Shown here one piece after another: positions 9,029-16,552 of a stretch of 64,000 nt of DNA. Source of the DNA: Streptomyces lavendofoliae. GTDB lineage: Bacteria; Actinomycetota; Actinomycetes; Streptomycetales; Streptomycetaceae. The notes below the pieces were generated by a model, which was not told where the DNA came from, ran no database searches, and saw only the letters and a list, made by a program, of their open reading frames with translations. Both the position numbers and the translations under genes were made by a program. The stretch's first letter is position 1. Every line of letters starts with the position of its first letter. Where the stretch lies: the NCBI RefSeq assembly GCF_014649735.1, contig NZ_BMTP01000004.1:1-64000 (forward strand), written 5' to 3'.

Positions 9029-9043
9029 GTCACTCTGTGTATC
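9029..9043. promoter_or_regulatory. candidate BldD box upstream of the T4SS-like operon
   Basis: GTCACTCTGTGTATC fits the published BldD consensus NTNACNCWGNGTNAN at every fixed base except the last A. It lies about 185 bp upstream of the first T4SS-like gene and 63 bp from the end of the convergent side of the tetR-type gene. BldD with c-di-GMP represses developmental genes in Streptomyces. This is a single site found by eye. Confidence 0.35.
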
Positions 9044-9105
9044 ACGGAGGGTGACTCCGGGCAATGACTGTCGTTACGGCACTCTTGGGGCGGTTGAGAC
9101 GGTGC

Positions 9106-9675
9106 TCAGCGGTACGTGGCCACCAGGCGCGCCAGCTGGCGCCCGGCCTGGAGCAGGGGCTCCTCGCTGCGGGTGACCTGGGCGGTCACCTCGGCGCCCT
9201 CCAGGGTGCTGATGATCGTGCCGGCCAGTTCGCGGGCGTCGGGCCGGGCGAGGCCGGCGCGCAGGAGTCGGTCGGCGACCAGGTCCTGCCAGCCGCGGAG
9301 CGCGTCGGCGCAGGCCCGCTGGATCTCGGAGTCGGTGCCGAGGGTCTCCAAGGCGGCGGCGGTGACGGGGCAGCCGTCGGTCCAGCCCGAGGCGCGCAGT
9401 GCGGTGGCGAGCGAGCGGGCGCAGCCCTCGACGGCGGCGGCCGGGTCCTCCTCGCCGTCCAGCGCCTCGCGCAGGATCGCCGCGAACTCCTCGTCGCCGT
9501 GCTTGATCGCGGCGACGGCGACGGCCTCCTTCCCGCCGGGGAAGAAGTGGTAGACGGAGCCCAGGGTGGCGTCGGCCTCCTTGGCGATCTGCTTGATGCC
9601 CGTGCCGACGTATCCCTGGCGCTGTACGAGGCGGGCGGCGGCGAGGACGATCCGGTCACGGGTGCTGGTCTGCAT
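9106..9675 (-). CDS. TetR/AcrR family transcriptional regulator
   Basis: A 189-residue TetR protein. The N-terminal helix-turn-helix is clear (IKQIAKEADATLGSVYHFFPGGKEAV, cut here for length, about residues 27-52), with the family's typical YxxFxxKE end. The C-terminal ligand domain is all-helical and unspecific. It is divergently transcribed from the imine-reductase-like gene, and the 104-bp intergenic region holds two copies of a 16-bp near-palindrome, the likely operator for both genes. It probably represses the neighbour and itself and is released by a small ligand, perhaps the substrate of that enzyme. Confidence 0.9.
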   Translation of the reverse strand: MQTSTRDRIVLAAARLVQRQGYVGTGIKQIAKEADATLGSVYHFFPGGKEAVAVAAIKHGDEEFAAILREALDGEEDPAAAVEGCARSLATALRASGWTDGCPVTAAALETLGTDSEIQRACADALRGWQDLVADRLLRAGLARPDARELAGTIISTLEGAEVTAQVTRSEEPLLQAGRQLARLVATYR

Positions 9676-9700
9676 GGGGCGATCGTACCGAGTCGCTGAG

Positions 9701-9763
9701 TAGAGCGTTCGTTCTAGGGATGTGCTACGGTCGGTCCGTCCTCTGGATAGAGCGTTCGTTCTA
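9701..9763. promoter_or_regulatory. twin TetR operator sites
   Basis: The 16-mer TAGAGCGTTCGTTCTA occurs twice, at 9701-9716 and 9748-9763, 47 bp apart. Each copy is an imperfect palindrome of the form TAGAnCGnnCGnTCTA. Site 2 ends 16 bp before the GTG start of the reductase gene and site 1 lies 26 bp upstream of the tetR-type start. Position and symmetry make these the operators of the divergent TetR protein. Confidence 0.85.
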
Positions 9764-9779
9764 GATATCAGGAGTCCCC

Positions 9780-10670
9780 GTGCCCAGCACCGCGCCCGTC
9801 ACCCCCGCGCCCGCTCCCGTCACCGTCATCGGCCTCGGCCCCATGGGCCGGGCCATGGCCGGGACGTACCTCGACCGGGGCCACCCCGTCACCGTCCTCA
9901 ACCGGACCGCCTCCCGCGCCGACGCCCTCGTGGCGCGGGGCGCCCACCGCGCCGGCACCGTCGAGGAGGCCCTCACCGCCTCCGAGCTGGTGGTGCTGAG
10001 CCTCACCGACTACGAGGCCGTGTACGCCGTACTGGACGGCGCCGACCCCGCCGCGTTCGCCGGCCGGGTCCTCGTCAACCTCACCTCCGACACCCCCGGC
10101 AAGGCGCGCGAGGCCGCCGCCTGGGCCGCCGCCCGGGGCGCCACGCAGCTCACCGGCGGCGTCCTGACCCCGCCCCAGGGCATCGGCGACCCCGGCTCGT
10201 CCACCCTCTACAGCGGCCCCCGTGAGGCGTTCGACGCCCACCGGGGCACCCTGGAGGTCCTGACCGCCGCCGAGCACCGCGGTGAGGACCCGGGCCTCGC
10301 CGCGCTGCTCTACCAGCTCAACATGGCGATGTTCTGGCCCGCCCTGACGAGCTACTGGCACGCCGTCGCCATGGCCGACGCCCACGGGCTGAAGGCCGCC
10401 GACGTCCTGCCCCTCGCCGTCGGCGCGCTGGACGTCACGCGGTTCCTGGAGTTCTACACACCCCGGGTAGACGCCGGTGACCACACCGGGGACGTCGACC
10501 GGCTCGCCATGGGCGCCGCCAGCGTCGCCCACGTCCTGGCCACGGCCGAGGACTCCGGCGCCGACACGACCCTCCCGGCCGCCCTCCTGGACGTCTTCCG
10601 GCGCGGCGTGGCCGCCGGGCACGGCGCGGACAGCGCCTCCAGCCTGGTGGAGGTCCTGAAGCGGCCGTAG
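9780..10670 (+). CDS. NAD(P)-dependent oxidoreductase, imine reductase-like
   Basis: A 296-residue protein. The N-terminal Rossmann fold has GLGPMGRAM (G18-x-G20-x-x-G23), followed by the LNRTASRADAL strand-turn whose R and S/T residues favour NADP(H). The segment VLVNLTSDTPGKAREAAAWA and the C-terminal helical domain match the 6-phosphogluconate-dehydrogenase-like imine reductase family (IRED) better than beta-hydroxyacid dehydrogenases. Streptomyces carry many IREDs, mostly of unknown native substrate. GTG 9780 has GGAG five bases upstream. Control by the adjacent TetR is likely, since its operator lies just before the start. Confidence 0.82.
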   Translation: MPSTAPVTPAPAPVTVIGLGPMGRAMAGTYLDRGHPVTVLNRTASRADALVARGAHRAGTVEEALTASELVVLSLTDYEAVYAVLDGADPAAFAGRVLVNLTSDTPGKAREAAAWAAARGATQLTGGVLTPPQGIGDPGSSTLYSGPREAFDAHRGTLEVLTAAEHRGEDPGLAALLYQLNMAMFWPALTSYWHAVAMADAHGLKAADVLPLAVGALDVTRFLEFYTPRVDAGDHTGDVDRLAMGAASVAHVLATAEDSGADTTLPAALLDVFRRGVAAGHGADSASSLVEVLKRP

Positions 10671-10832
10671 AGAGCGCCGTGTCGACGCCTCCCGGGGGCC
10701 CCGGCCGGCTCCCGAGGGGCCGCGCACGGGCGTCGGCCGTACGCCATGGTGACCCCGACCACCCCCTGAAAGAGGGACCCGCCGCCTACACTGGCGCTCG
10801 GTGGACGGCCATGTCGTGAGGGGTGGTTGACG

Positions 10833-11846
10833 GTGCGTAAGGCGTGGCTGGTCGCCGGGGTGTCCGTCGGGGCGTGCGTGAGCTTCGTCGCGCTGCTGGT
10901 CGTCGGGACGTACTCGGCCGCCGCCGGGCTGCTCGGCGGGGCCGGAGGCGCCCTCAACGGGGCGGTCGGGCTGGCGAAGGGCGCCGTGCCCGCCGCGTAC
11001 CAGCCGCTGGTGCAGAGGTGGGGCAACCTCTGCCCCGCCATCAACCCGGCCCTGCTCGCCGCGCAGCTGTACCAGGAGAGCGGCTGGAACCCCAAGGCGG
11101 TGAGCCACGCCGACGCGCGGGGCATCGCCCAGTTCATCCCCGGCACGTGGGCCTCGCACGGGATCGACGGCGACAAGGACGGCGACCGGGACGTGTGGGA
11201 CCCGGCGGACGCCATCCCGTCGGCCGCCTCGTACGACTGCGAGCTCGCCGGGTACGTCAAGAACGTGCCCGGCGACCGGACGAACAACATGCTCGCCGCC
11301 TACAACGCCGGTGCCTACCGGGTGATAAAGGCCGGCGGGGTGCCGGGCATCAGCGAGACGCAGAACTACGTACGGATCATCCGCTCGCTGGAGAAGAGCT
11401 TCGCGCGGCCCGTTGGCCGGGTCGAGCCGTCACGGCAGGCGGCCGGGGCGATCTACTTCGCCCAGAAGAAGCTCGGCACGCCCTATCTGTGGGGCGGCAA
11501 CGGAACGCCCGAGCAGCAGGGGCGGTTCGACTGCTCGGGGCTGACGCAGGCCGCGTACCGGACCGTGGGCATCGAGCTGCCGCGCGTCGCCAACGACCAA
11601 TACAACGCGGGCCCGCACCCCTCGCGCGAGGAGCTCCTGCCGGGCGATCTCGTTTTCTTCTCGGATGACTTGAACAATTCGCGGGCCATCCGCCACGTGG
11701 GGCTGTACGTGGGCGGCGGATACATGATCAACGCCCCGTACACCGGGGCCGTCATCCGGTTCGACAAGATCGACACCCCCGACTACTTCGGAGCCACGCG
11801 CGTGACGGAGGATGGCGCGAAAGCGCTCCCCACGGCACGGCCCTGA
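10833..11846 (+). CDS. two-domain cell-wall hydrolase: lytic transglycosylase plus NlpC/P60
   Basis: A 337-residue protein. An N-terminal membrane anchor (about 5-27) is followed by an SLT-type transglycosylase domain with QESGWNP (E82 as probable catalytic acid) and RGIAQFIPGTW. A C-terminal NlpC/P60 peptidase domain has C234 in FDCSGL and H288 in RHVGLY; the third polar position is N300 (MINAP) rather than the usual His, which the family tolerates. The enzyme would cut glycan strands and stem peptides. This architecture is used by Gram-positive T4SS (Orf14/TcpG/VirB1-like) to open the wall, and it lies near the T4SS-like operon. GTG 10833 follows GAGGGGTGG; TTG 10827 is an alternative. Confidence 0.85.
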   Translation: MRKAWLVAGVSVGACVSFVALLVVGTYSAAAGLLGGAGGALNGAVGLAKGAVPAAYQPLVQRWGNLCPAINPALLAAQLYQESGWNPKAVSHADARGIAQFIPGTWASHGIDGDKDGDRDVWDPADAIPSAASYDCELAGYVKNVPGDRTNNMLAAYNAGAYRVIKAGGVPGISETQNYVRIIRSLEKSFARPVGRVEPSRQAAGAIYFAQKKLGTPYLWGGNGTPEQQGRFDCSGLTQAAYRTVGIELPRVANDQYNAGPHPSREELLPGDLVFFSDDLNNSRAIRHVGLYVGGGYMINAPYTGAVIRFDKIDTPDYFGATRVTEDGAKALPTARP

Positions 11847-11957
11847 GCTGCGCGTACGTATCACTCTTCGATAACGTCGTCGTGATCGTTCCGTGGAGAG
11901 TGGAACGTACCCCTCCTGCGGGTCGTTCCCTGGACCGACGATGGCGACACTGACCGG

Positions 11958-12710
11958 GTGACACAAGGCAAGGGGCCGCAGCAGATGGCTGGACTCGCAT
12001 CGGACGGTTCGAACCCCGATGTCGGCCTGCTCTACGACATCAACGGCCTGGCGAAGGACGCCCCTTCGTGGTTCGACCGCGTCATGGAGTTCACGGGCGA
12101 GTACGGGATCATGCTGGCGATGGTGCTGGTCGTGCTCTGGTGCTGGTGGAGCGTGCGCCGGCGCGGTGGCCCGGAGGACTCCGTCGCGGCCGTCGCGGGC
12201 CTGGTCTGGGCCCCCCTCGCGGCCGGGGTCGCCCTCCTCGTCAACATCCCCATCCGCGGGTTCGTGGAGCGGCCCCGGCCGTTCAGGGAACACCAGGGGC
12301 TCGAGGTGCTGGTGGACGGGAAGACCGACTTCTCGTTCGTGAGCGACCACGCCACCATGGCCATGGCGATCGGCGTCGGGGTGTTCGTCGCCAACCGCCG
12401 CTTCGGCCTCGCCGCCATCGGCCTCGCCCTCGTCGAGGGCTTCTGCCGCGTCTACATGGGCGTGCACTACCCGACCGACGTCGTCGGGGGCTTCGCCCTC
12501 GGCACGGCGGTGGCGCTGCTCCTCGCCCCCGTCGCCCTCGCGTTGCTGACCCCGCTGGTGCGGGCCGTGGCCCGCTCCGGGAGGGCCGGCCGGCTCGTAC
12601 GGTCGCGCCGGGCGCCCGCGTGGGAGCGGCACGAGACGCTGGACATCGCCGACCCCCGGCTCGGCTCCGGCTCCGCCTCGGGCCCCGACGAGAACGACCT
12701 GGCGGCCTAG
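11958..12710 (+). CDS. PAP2-superfamily membrane phosphatase
   Basis: A 250-residue integral membrane protein with the three PAP2 blocks: RGFVERPRP (R105, P106), SFVSDHA (S129, D130, H131, replacing the usual PSGH) and CRVYMGVHYPTD (R164, H170, D174). The catalytic histidines and arginines are present, so hydrolysis of a lipid or isoprenoid phosphate (such as undecaprenyl pyrophosphate or phosphatidate) outside the membrane is plausible. The C-terminus is a charged cytosolic tail. GTG 11958 is used; ATG 11985 is possible. It follows the wall hydrolase by 111 bp on the same strand. Confidence 0.85.
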   Translation: MTQGKGPQQMAGLASDGSNPDVGLLYDINGLAKDAPSWFDRVMEFTGEYGIMLAMVLVVLWCWWSVRRRGGPEDSVAAVAGLVWAPLAAGVALLVNIPIRGFVERPRPFREHQGLEVLVDGKTDFSFVSDHATMAMAIGVGVFVANRRFGLAAIGLALVEGFCRVYMGVHYPTDVVGGFALGTAVALLLAPVALALLTPLVRAVARSGRAGRLVRSRRAPAWERHETLDIADPRLGSGSASGPDENDLAA

Positions 12711-12784
12711 GGCCCGTCTTCCCCGCCCGACGGCCCCCCTCCGGGACGGCGTACCGGTGGCCCCCGCCCCGTACGGGCCGGCGC

Positions 12785-12970
12785 TCAGGCCCCGGCGGGT
12801 GGTGGCGGTGGTCCCGTGTGCTCCGCGGCGTCCACGCGCGCGCGGTCCCTGGACCGTCTCGCGGGACCGGCCCAGCCACAGGTGCAGCGGGCGACGGCGA
12901 ACGAACCACGCTCGGTGGTCGTGGCGTTGTGGACGGCCGGGACGGCGGGCGTCTGATCATGCGCGTGCAC
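12785..12970 (-). CDS. small cysteine-containing hypothetical protein (CTCGW motif)
   Basis: A 61-residue reading frame from GTG 12970. Its core FAVARCTCGWAGPARRSRDRA, shortened here, has a CxCGW motif followed by a basic helix and an AAEHT segment, then a Pro-rich end. I recall similar short CxCGW proteins in other Streptomyces, which is why I list it. The ribosome binding site is poor (GGAG only two bases from the GTG), and an overlapping frame could be read instead. Function unknown; the two Cys could bind metal with a partner. Confidence 0.45.
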   Translation of the reverse strand: MHAHDQTPAVPAVHNATTTERGSFAVARCTCGWAGPARRSRDRARVDAAEHTGPPPPPAGA

Positions 12971-13099
12971 GGCTCCACGGTACCGGCGTGACGGCGCGCC
13001 CGGGCGTTCGTTAGGTGGGTGGGGTCTCCTCGGCTCCCCAGGGCCCGGGGAGGGCGGGGCCCCGGCAGCCGGCGGCACAGTGTTGGGGGTTGGCAGGCG

Positions 13100-13912
13100 A
13101 TGGTGGTGCAGCAGAGGCGCAGGGGCGGCACGTTCGCCGTCGCGGTCGCCGTGGTGGGTGCGGTCGTCAGCGGATGCTCGGCGGCGGCCGACGCCTCGCC
13201 CGGCGCGGACCCCGGCGACACGGTGCGCGGGGCCCCCGACACCCTGACCCGGGTGGGCACCGCCAAGGCGCGTACGTCCATGGAGATGGCGACCGGCGGG
13301 ACACGGGTCACCATCCGGGGCGAGGGCGCGTACGACTTCGTCAGACGGCACGGCCGGCTCAGGGTCGTCCTGCCCGAGGACCCCTCCGGGGCGGACGGGC
13401 ACCGCCCGATCACCGAACTCCTCGCGCCCGGCGCGCTCTACATGAAGAACCGCGGCGCCGGTGTCCCCGCCGACAAGTGGGTCCGCGTCGACACCACCAC
13501 CCTGGAGGACGGCAACCTCGTCACCGGCGGGGCGACCGACCCGGCCGCCGCGGCCGAGCTGCTGCGCGGCGCGCGGGACGTGAGCTACGTCGGCGAGGAG
13601 GAGCTCGCCGGGGTGCGGGTCGTCCACTACCGCGGGGTCAGCGACCTGGGCCGGGCGGCGCGGGCGGCCTCCCCACAGGTGCGGGGGGCGCTCGAGGCGG
13701 CGGCGAAAGGGTTCGCCAGGGACGCGGTGCCGTTCGACGCGTACCTGGACGGCGAGGGGCGGCTGCGCAAGGTGCGCCACCAGTTCAGTTTCGCCAACCA
13801 GGGGCGTACGGTCGCCGTCTCCTCGACGACGCTGCTGTACGAGTTCGGCGTCCCCGTCGCCGTACGGCTGCCGGCCCGACACGACATCTACTCCGGCAAG
13901 GTCAGGGCCTGA
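13100..13912 (+). CDS. conserved lipoprotein, LppX/LolA-like fold suspected
   Basis: A 270-residue secreted lipoprotein. The signal peptide ends in a lipobox VVSGC (C26 as the lipidated residue), followed by a Ser/Ala/Pro/Gly linker. The body is beta-rich with repeated strand patterns (GAYDFVRRHG, LRVVLPED, VRVVHYRGV) and a final LRKVRHQFSF. This pattern recalls the half-barrel of LppX/LprG lipoproteins, but that is inference. ATG 13100 is taken as start because it places a normal basic n-region before the hydrophobic core. Its role on the outer face of the membrane is unknown. Confidence 0.78.
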   Translation: MVVQQRRRGGTFAVAVAVVGAVVSGCSAAADASPGADPGDTVRGAPDTLTRVGTAKARTSMEMATGGTRVTIRGEGAYDFVRRHGRLRVVLPEDPSGADGHRPITELLAPGALYMKNRGAGVPADKWVRVDTTTLEDGNLVTGGATDPAAAAELLRGARDVSYVGEEELAGVRVVHYRGVSDLGRAARAASPQVRGALEAAAKGFARDAVPFDAYLDGEGRLRKVRHQFSFANQGRTVAVSSTTLLYEFGVPVAVRLPARHDIYSGKVRA

Positions 13913-13997
13913 CCATCGGAAGAATGGTCCGGACGTGCCATGCGCGGTGCGTGTCGCGCTCCCTACGCTGGGAAGCCGACCCCGGCAGAAAGAGGTG

Positions 13998-14183
13998 ATG
14001 CGCGTGGCCCCGCCCACTCCGACGACAGTCCAGGACCACGTGGCCCTCGCCGAGATCGAGCTGTGCGGTGAGCTGATGATCGCGGCGTCCGCCGCGGACG
14101 GGGAGCGGCTCAGCGCGGACCTCATCGACGAGGTGCTCAACGTGATACCCGAGGGGCGCGGCGATGCTGCCGCGCCCCGTTGA
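13998..14183 (+). CDS. small conserved hypothetical protein
   Basis: A 61-residue acidic protein from ATG 13998 with a good AAAGAGGTG ribosome site. Two short helices are predicted by eye (TVQDHVALAEIELCGELMIA, cut to key part, and SADLIDEVLNVIP). No motif is recognised. It faces the CsoR-type gene tail to tail, 20 bp away. Confidence 0.68.
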   Translation: MRVAPPTPTTVQDHVALAEIELCGELMIAASAADGERLSADLIDEVLNVIPEGRGDAAAPR

Positions 14184-14203
14184 GCGGTTTCGCGCCAGTC
14201 GCT

Positions 14204-14557
14204 TCAGGTTCGCATCATGCGGGCGATGGCCTTCGTCGCCTCCTCGACCTTCGCGTCGATCTCGTCCCCGCCCTTGACGGCGGCGTCGGCGACGCAGTGC
14301 CGCAGGTGTTCCTCCAGGAGCTGGAGGGCGAAGGACTGGAGGGCCTTGGTGGACGCGGAGACCTGGGTGAGTATGTCGATGCAGTAGACGTCCTCGTCGA
14401 CCATGCGCTGGAGGCCCCGGATCTGGCCCTCGATGCGGCGCAGGCGCTTGAGGTGCTCGCTCTTCTGCTGGTGGTATCCGTGCACGCCGTGGTCGTGGTC
14501 CGTAGCGGCGGTTTCCTGTTCCGTGACCGGAAGGCCGGCCGCCTCGGTGGTCGTCAT
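14204..14557 (-). CDS. csoR: CsoR/RcnR-family metal-sensing repressor
   Basis: A 117-residue all-helical regulator. The copper-site residues of CsoR are in place: C59 (VYCIDILTQ), H84 and C88 (EEHLRHC). The DNA-binding surface residues (HLKRLRRIEGQIRGLQRM, residues 35-52) are conserved. The N-terminal His-rich extension (HDHGVHGYHQ) is unlike the shortest CsoR proteins and could add metal binding. CsoR tetramers repress copper-efflux genes until Cu(I) binds. A GGGAGG ribosome site precedes ATG 14557. A perfect CsoR-type palindrome lies about 30 bp upstream of the start. No copper ATPase or chaperone is next to it, so the regulated genes lie elsewhere. A CstR-like sulfur sensor is less likely because the His is kept. 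Confidence 0.88.
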   Translation of the reverse strand: MTTTEAAGLPVTEQETAATDHDHGVHGYHQQKSEHLKRLRRIEGQIRGLQRMVDEDVYCIDILTQVSASTKALQSFALQLLEEHLRHCVADAAVKGGDEIDAKVEEATKAIARMMRT

Positions 14558-14586
14558 CGCGTCCTCCCGTTGTCCTGGGGAAATGG

Positions 14587-14603
14587 ATACCCCGCGTGGG
14601 TAT
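14587..14603. promoter_or_regulatory. CsoR-type operator
   Basis: ATACCC-CGCGT-GGGTAT is a perfect 6-bp inverted repeat with a 5-bp spacer, in the TACCC/GGGTA form bound by CsoR repressors. It lies 30-46 bp upstream of the csoR start, so autoregulation is expected. Confidence 0.8.
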
Positions 14604-14749
14604 ATGGTACCGATCCTTTGCCGCGGCGGGCGGGGGCCGGTTCTGTTCACTGTGCCTGATGGGCGACACTGAAGAACGCCGGTTAGCCGTGGCCGGATGA
14701 TGCGCCTAGCATCAGCCTGACCGAAACCCATGCACCTAGAGGACCCCAC

Positions 14750-15370
14750 GTGCGCTTTCGTCTGACCCCCAGGGAGACGAGCTTCTACGACATGTTCTCC
14801 GCGTCCGCGGACAACATCGTCACGGGCTCCAAACTCCTGATGGAACTGCTCGGCGCGGAACACTCCGCCCGGGCCGAGATCGCGGAGCGGATGCGGGCAG
14901 CGGAGCACGCGGGCGACGACGCCACCCACGCGATCTTCCACCAGCTGAACTCCTCCTTCATCACGCCGTTCGACCGTGAGGACATCTACTCCCTCGCGTC
15001 GTCGCTCGACGACATCATGGACTTCATGGAGGAGGCGGTCGACCTCGTCGTCCTCTACAACGTGGAGGAGCTGCCGAAGGGTGTCGAGCAGCAGATCGAG
15101 GTGCTGGCCCGGGCCGCCGAGCTGACCGCCGAGGCCATGCCGCACCTGCGGACGATGACCAACCTCACCGAGTACTGGATCGAGGTCAACCGGCTGGAGA
15201 ACCAGGCGGACCAGATCCACCGCAAGCTGCTGGCCCACCTCTTCAACGGCAAGTACGACGCCATGGAGGTGCTCAAGCTGAAGCAGATCGTGGACGTGCT
15301 GGAAGAGGCCGCCGACGCGTTCGAGCACGTGGCCAACACGGTGGAGACCATCGCGGTCAAGGAGTCCTGA
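14750..15370 (+). CDS. DUF47/PhoU-like Pit accessory protein
   Basis: A 206-residue all-helical PhoU-like protein of the DUF47 family (TPRETSFYDMF start, the ITPFDREDIYSLASSLDDIMD signature near the middle, and a Glu/Asp-rich C-terminal helix pair). In many bacteria this gene directly precedes a Pit-type phosphate transporter and modulates it. Here the Pit gene starts 5 bp downstream, so the two form an operon. GTG 14750 follows AGAGGA. A TAGCAT box at 14706-14711 is a plausible -10. Confidence 0.9.
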   Translation: MRFRLTPRETSFYDMFSASADNIVTGSKLLMELLGAEHSARAEIAERMRAAEHAGDDATHAIFHQLNSSFITPFDREDIYSLASSLDDIMDFMEEAVDLVVLYNVEELPKGVEQQIEVLARAAELTAEAMPHLRTMTNLTEYWIEVNRLENQADQIHRKLLAHLFNGKYDAMEVLKLKQIVDVLEEAADAFEHVANTVETIAVKES

Positions 15371-15375
15371 GCTTC

Positions 15376-16374
15376 GTGGACACCTTCGCACTGGTCGTGA
15401 CCATCGGTGTCGCGCTCGGCTTCACATATACGAACGGCTTCCACGACTCGGCGAACGCCATCGCCACGTCGGTCTCCACCCGGGCGCTGACCCCCCGCGC
15501 GGCGCTCGCCATGGCCGCGGTGATGAACCTCGCCGGTGCCTTCATGGGCAGCGGTGTCGCCAAGACGGTGAGCGAGGGCCTGATCCAGACGCCCGAGGGC
15601 CAGCGCGGCATGGGCATCCTGTTCGCGGCGCTGGTCGGCGCGATCGTCTGGAACCTGATCACCTGGTACTTCGGGCTTCCCTCGTCGTCCTCGCACGCAC
15701 TGTTCGGCGGCATGGTCGGCGCGGCGCTGGCGGGCGGCACCACCGTCTACTGGGGCGGTGTCGTCGACAAGATCGTCATTCCGATGTTCGTGTCGCCGGT
15801 GGTCGGCCTGGTGGTCGGCTACCTGGTGATGTGCGTGATCCTGTGGCTCTTCCGCAAGGCGAACCCGCACAAGGCGAAGCGGGGCTTCCGTATCGCCCAG
15901 ACCGTCTCCGCGGCGGGCATGGCGCTCGGCCACGGCCTCCAGGACGCGCAGAAGACCATGGGCATCGTGGTGATGGCGCTGGTCATCGCCGATGTGCAGG
16001 ACGCGGGCGACGCCATCCCGATCTGGGTGAAGGTCGCGTGCGCGGTGATGCTGTCGCTGGGTACGTACGCCGGCGGCTGGCGCATCATGCGCACCCTGGG
16101 CCGCAAGATCATCGAGCTGGACCCGCCGCAGGGTTTCGCGGCGGAGACGACGGGCGCGTCGATCATGTTCGGCTCGGCGTTCCTCTTCCACGCGCCGATC
16201 TCGACGACCCACGTGATCACCTCGGCGATCATGGGTGTGGGCGCGACGAAGCGGGTGAACGCGGTGCGCTGGGGCGTCGCGAAGAACATCATCCTCGGCT
16301 GGTTCATCACCATGCCGGCGGCGGCGCTGGTCGCCGCGGTGAGCTTCTTCGTGGTCCAGCTGTTCTTCGGCTGA
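15376..16374 (+). CDS. pitH2: low-affinity inorganic phosphate transporter, Pit family
   Basis: A 332-residue polytopic membrane protein. Both Pit half-repeats are visible: FTYTNGFHDSANAIATSVST (residues about 16-35) and later GLQDAQKTMGIVVMAL, with the final SAFLFHAPISTTHVITSAIM. Pit proteins take up phosphate (or metal-phosphate) with protons. The position just before a convergent pstBACS operon matches my memory of pitH2 in S. coelicolor, hence the symbol. It starts at GTG 15376, 5 bp after the DUF47 gene, and is followed by a strong terminator. Confidence 0.93.
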   Translation: MDTFALVVTIGVALGFTYTNGFHDSANAIATSVSTRALTPRAALAMAAVMNLAGAFMGSGVAKTVSEGLIQTPEGQRGMGILFAALVGAIVWNLITWYFGLPSSSSHALFGGMVGAALAGGTTVYWGGVVDKIVIPMFVSPVVGLVVGYLVMCVILWLFRKANPHKAKRGFRIAQTVSAAGMALGHGLQDAQKTMGIVVMALVIADVQDAGDAIPIWVKVACAVMLSLGTYAGGWRIMRTLGRKIIELDPPQGFAAETTGASIMFGSAFLFHAPISTTHVITSAIMGVGATKRVNAVRWGVAKNIILGWFITMPAAALVAAVSFFVVQLFFG

Positions 16375-16406
16375 CGGCCGGCGCCGCGTACGAGCGGTAC
16401 GTGAAC

Positions 16407-16440
16407 GGGCCCGCCCCCTGGGACAAGGGGGCGGGCCCTT
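16407..16440 (+). terminator. hairpin terminator after pit
   Basis: A 13-bp GC stem (16407-16419 with 16426-16438) with a 6-base loop is followed by TT. It lies between convergent pit and pstB and probably ends transcription from both sides. Confidence 0.8.
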
Positions 16441-16552
16441 CGCCTTGCGGTGGCACCGCCATGCAGCACCGCAGGACGTACATCCCGGGGCGTCCCCGTC
16501 CCCGGCGCGCCCCGGGCGGGGGCGCCGGCCGGGACGGCCCCGGCGGGGGCCA

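Noticed and set aside
14641..14661. GTTCACT upstream of the DUF47-pit operon as a PHO box
   Set aside because: Only one 7-base core is present and neighbouring 11-bp units do not match, so the evidence is too weak.
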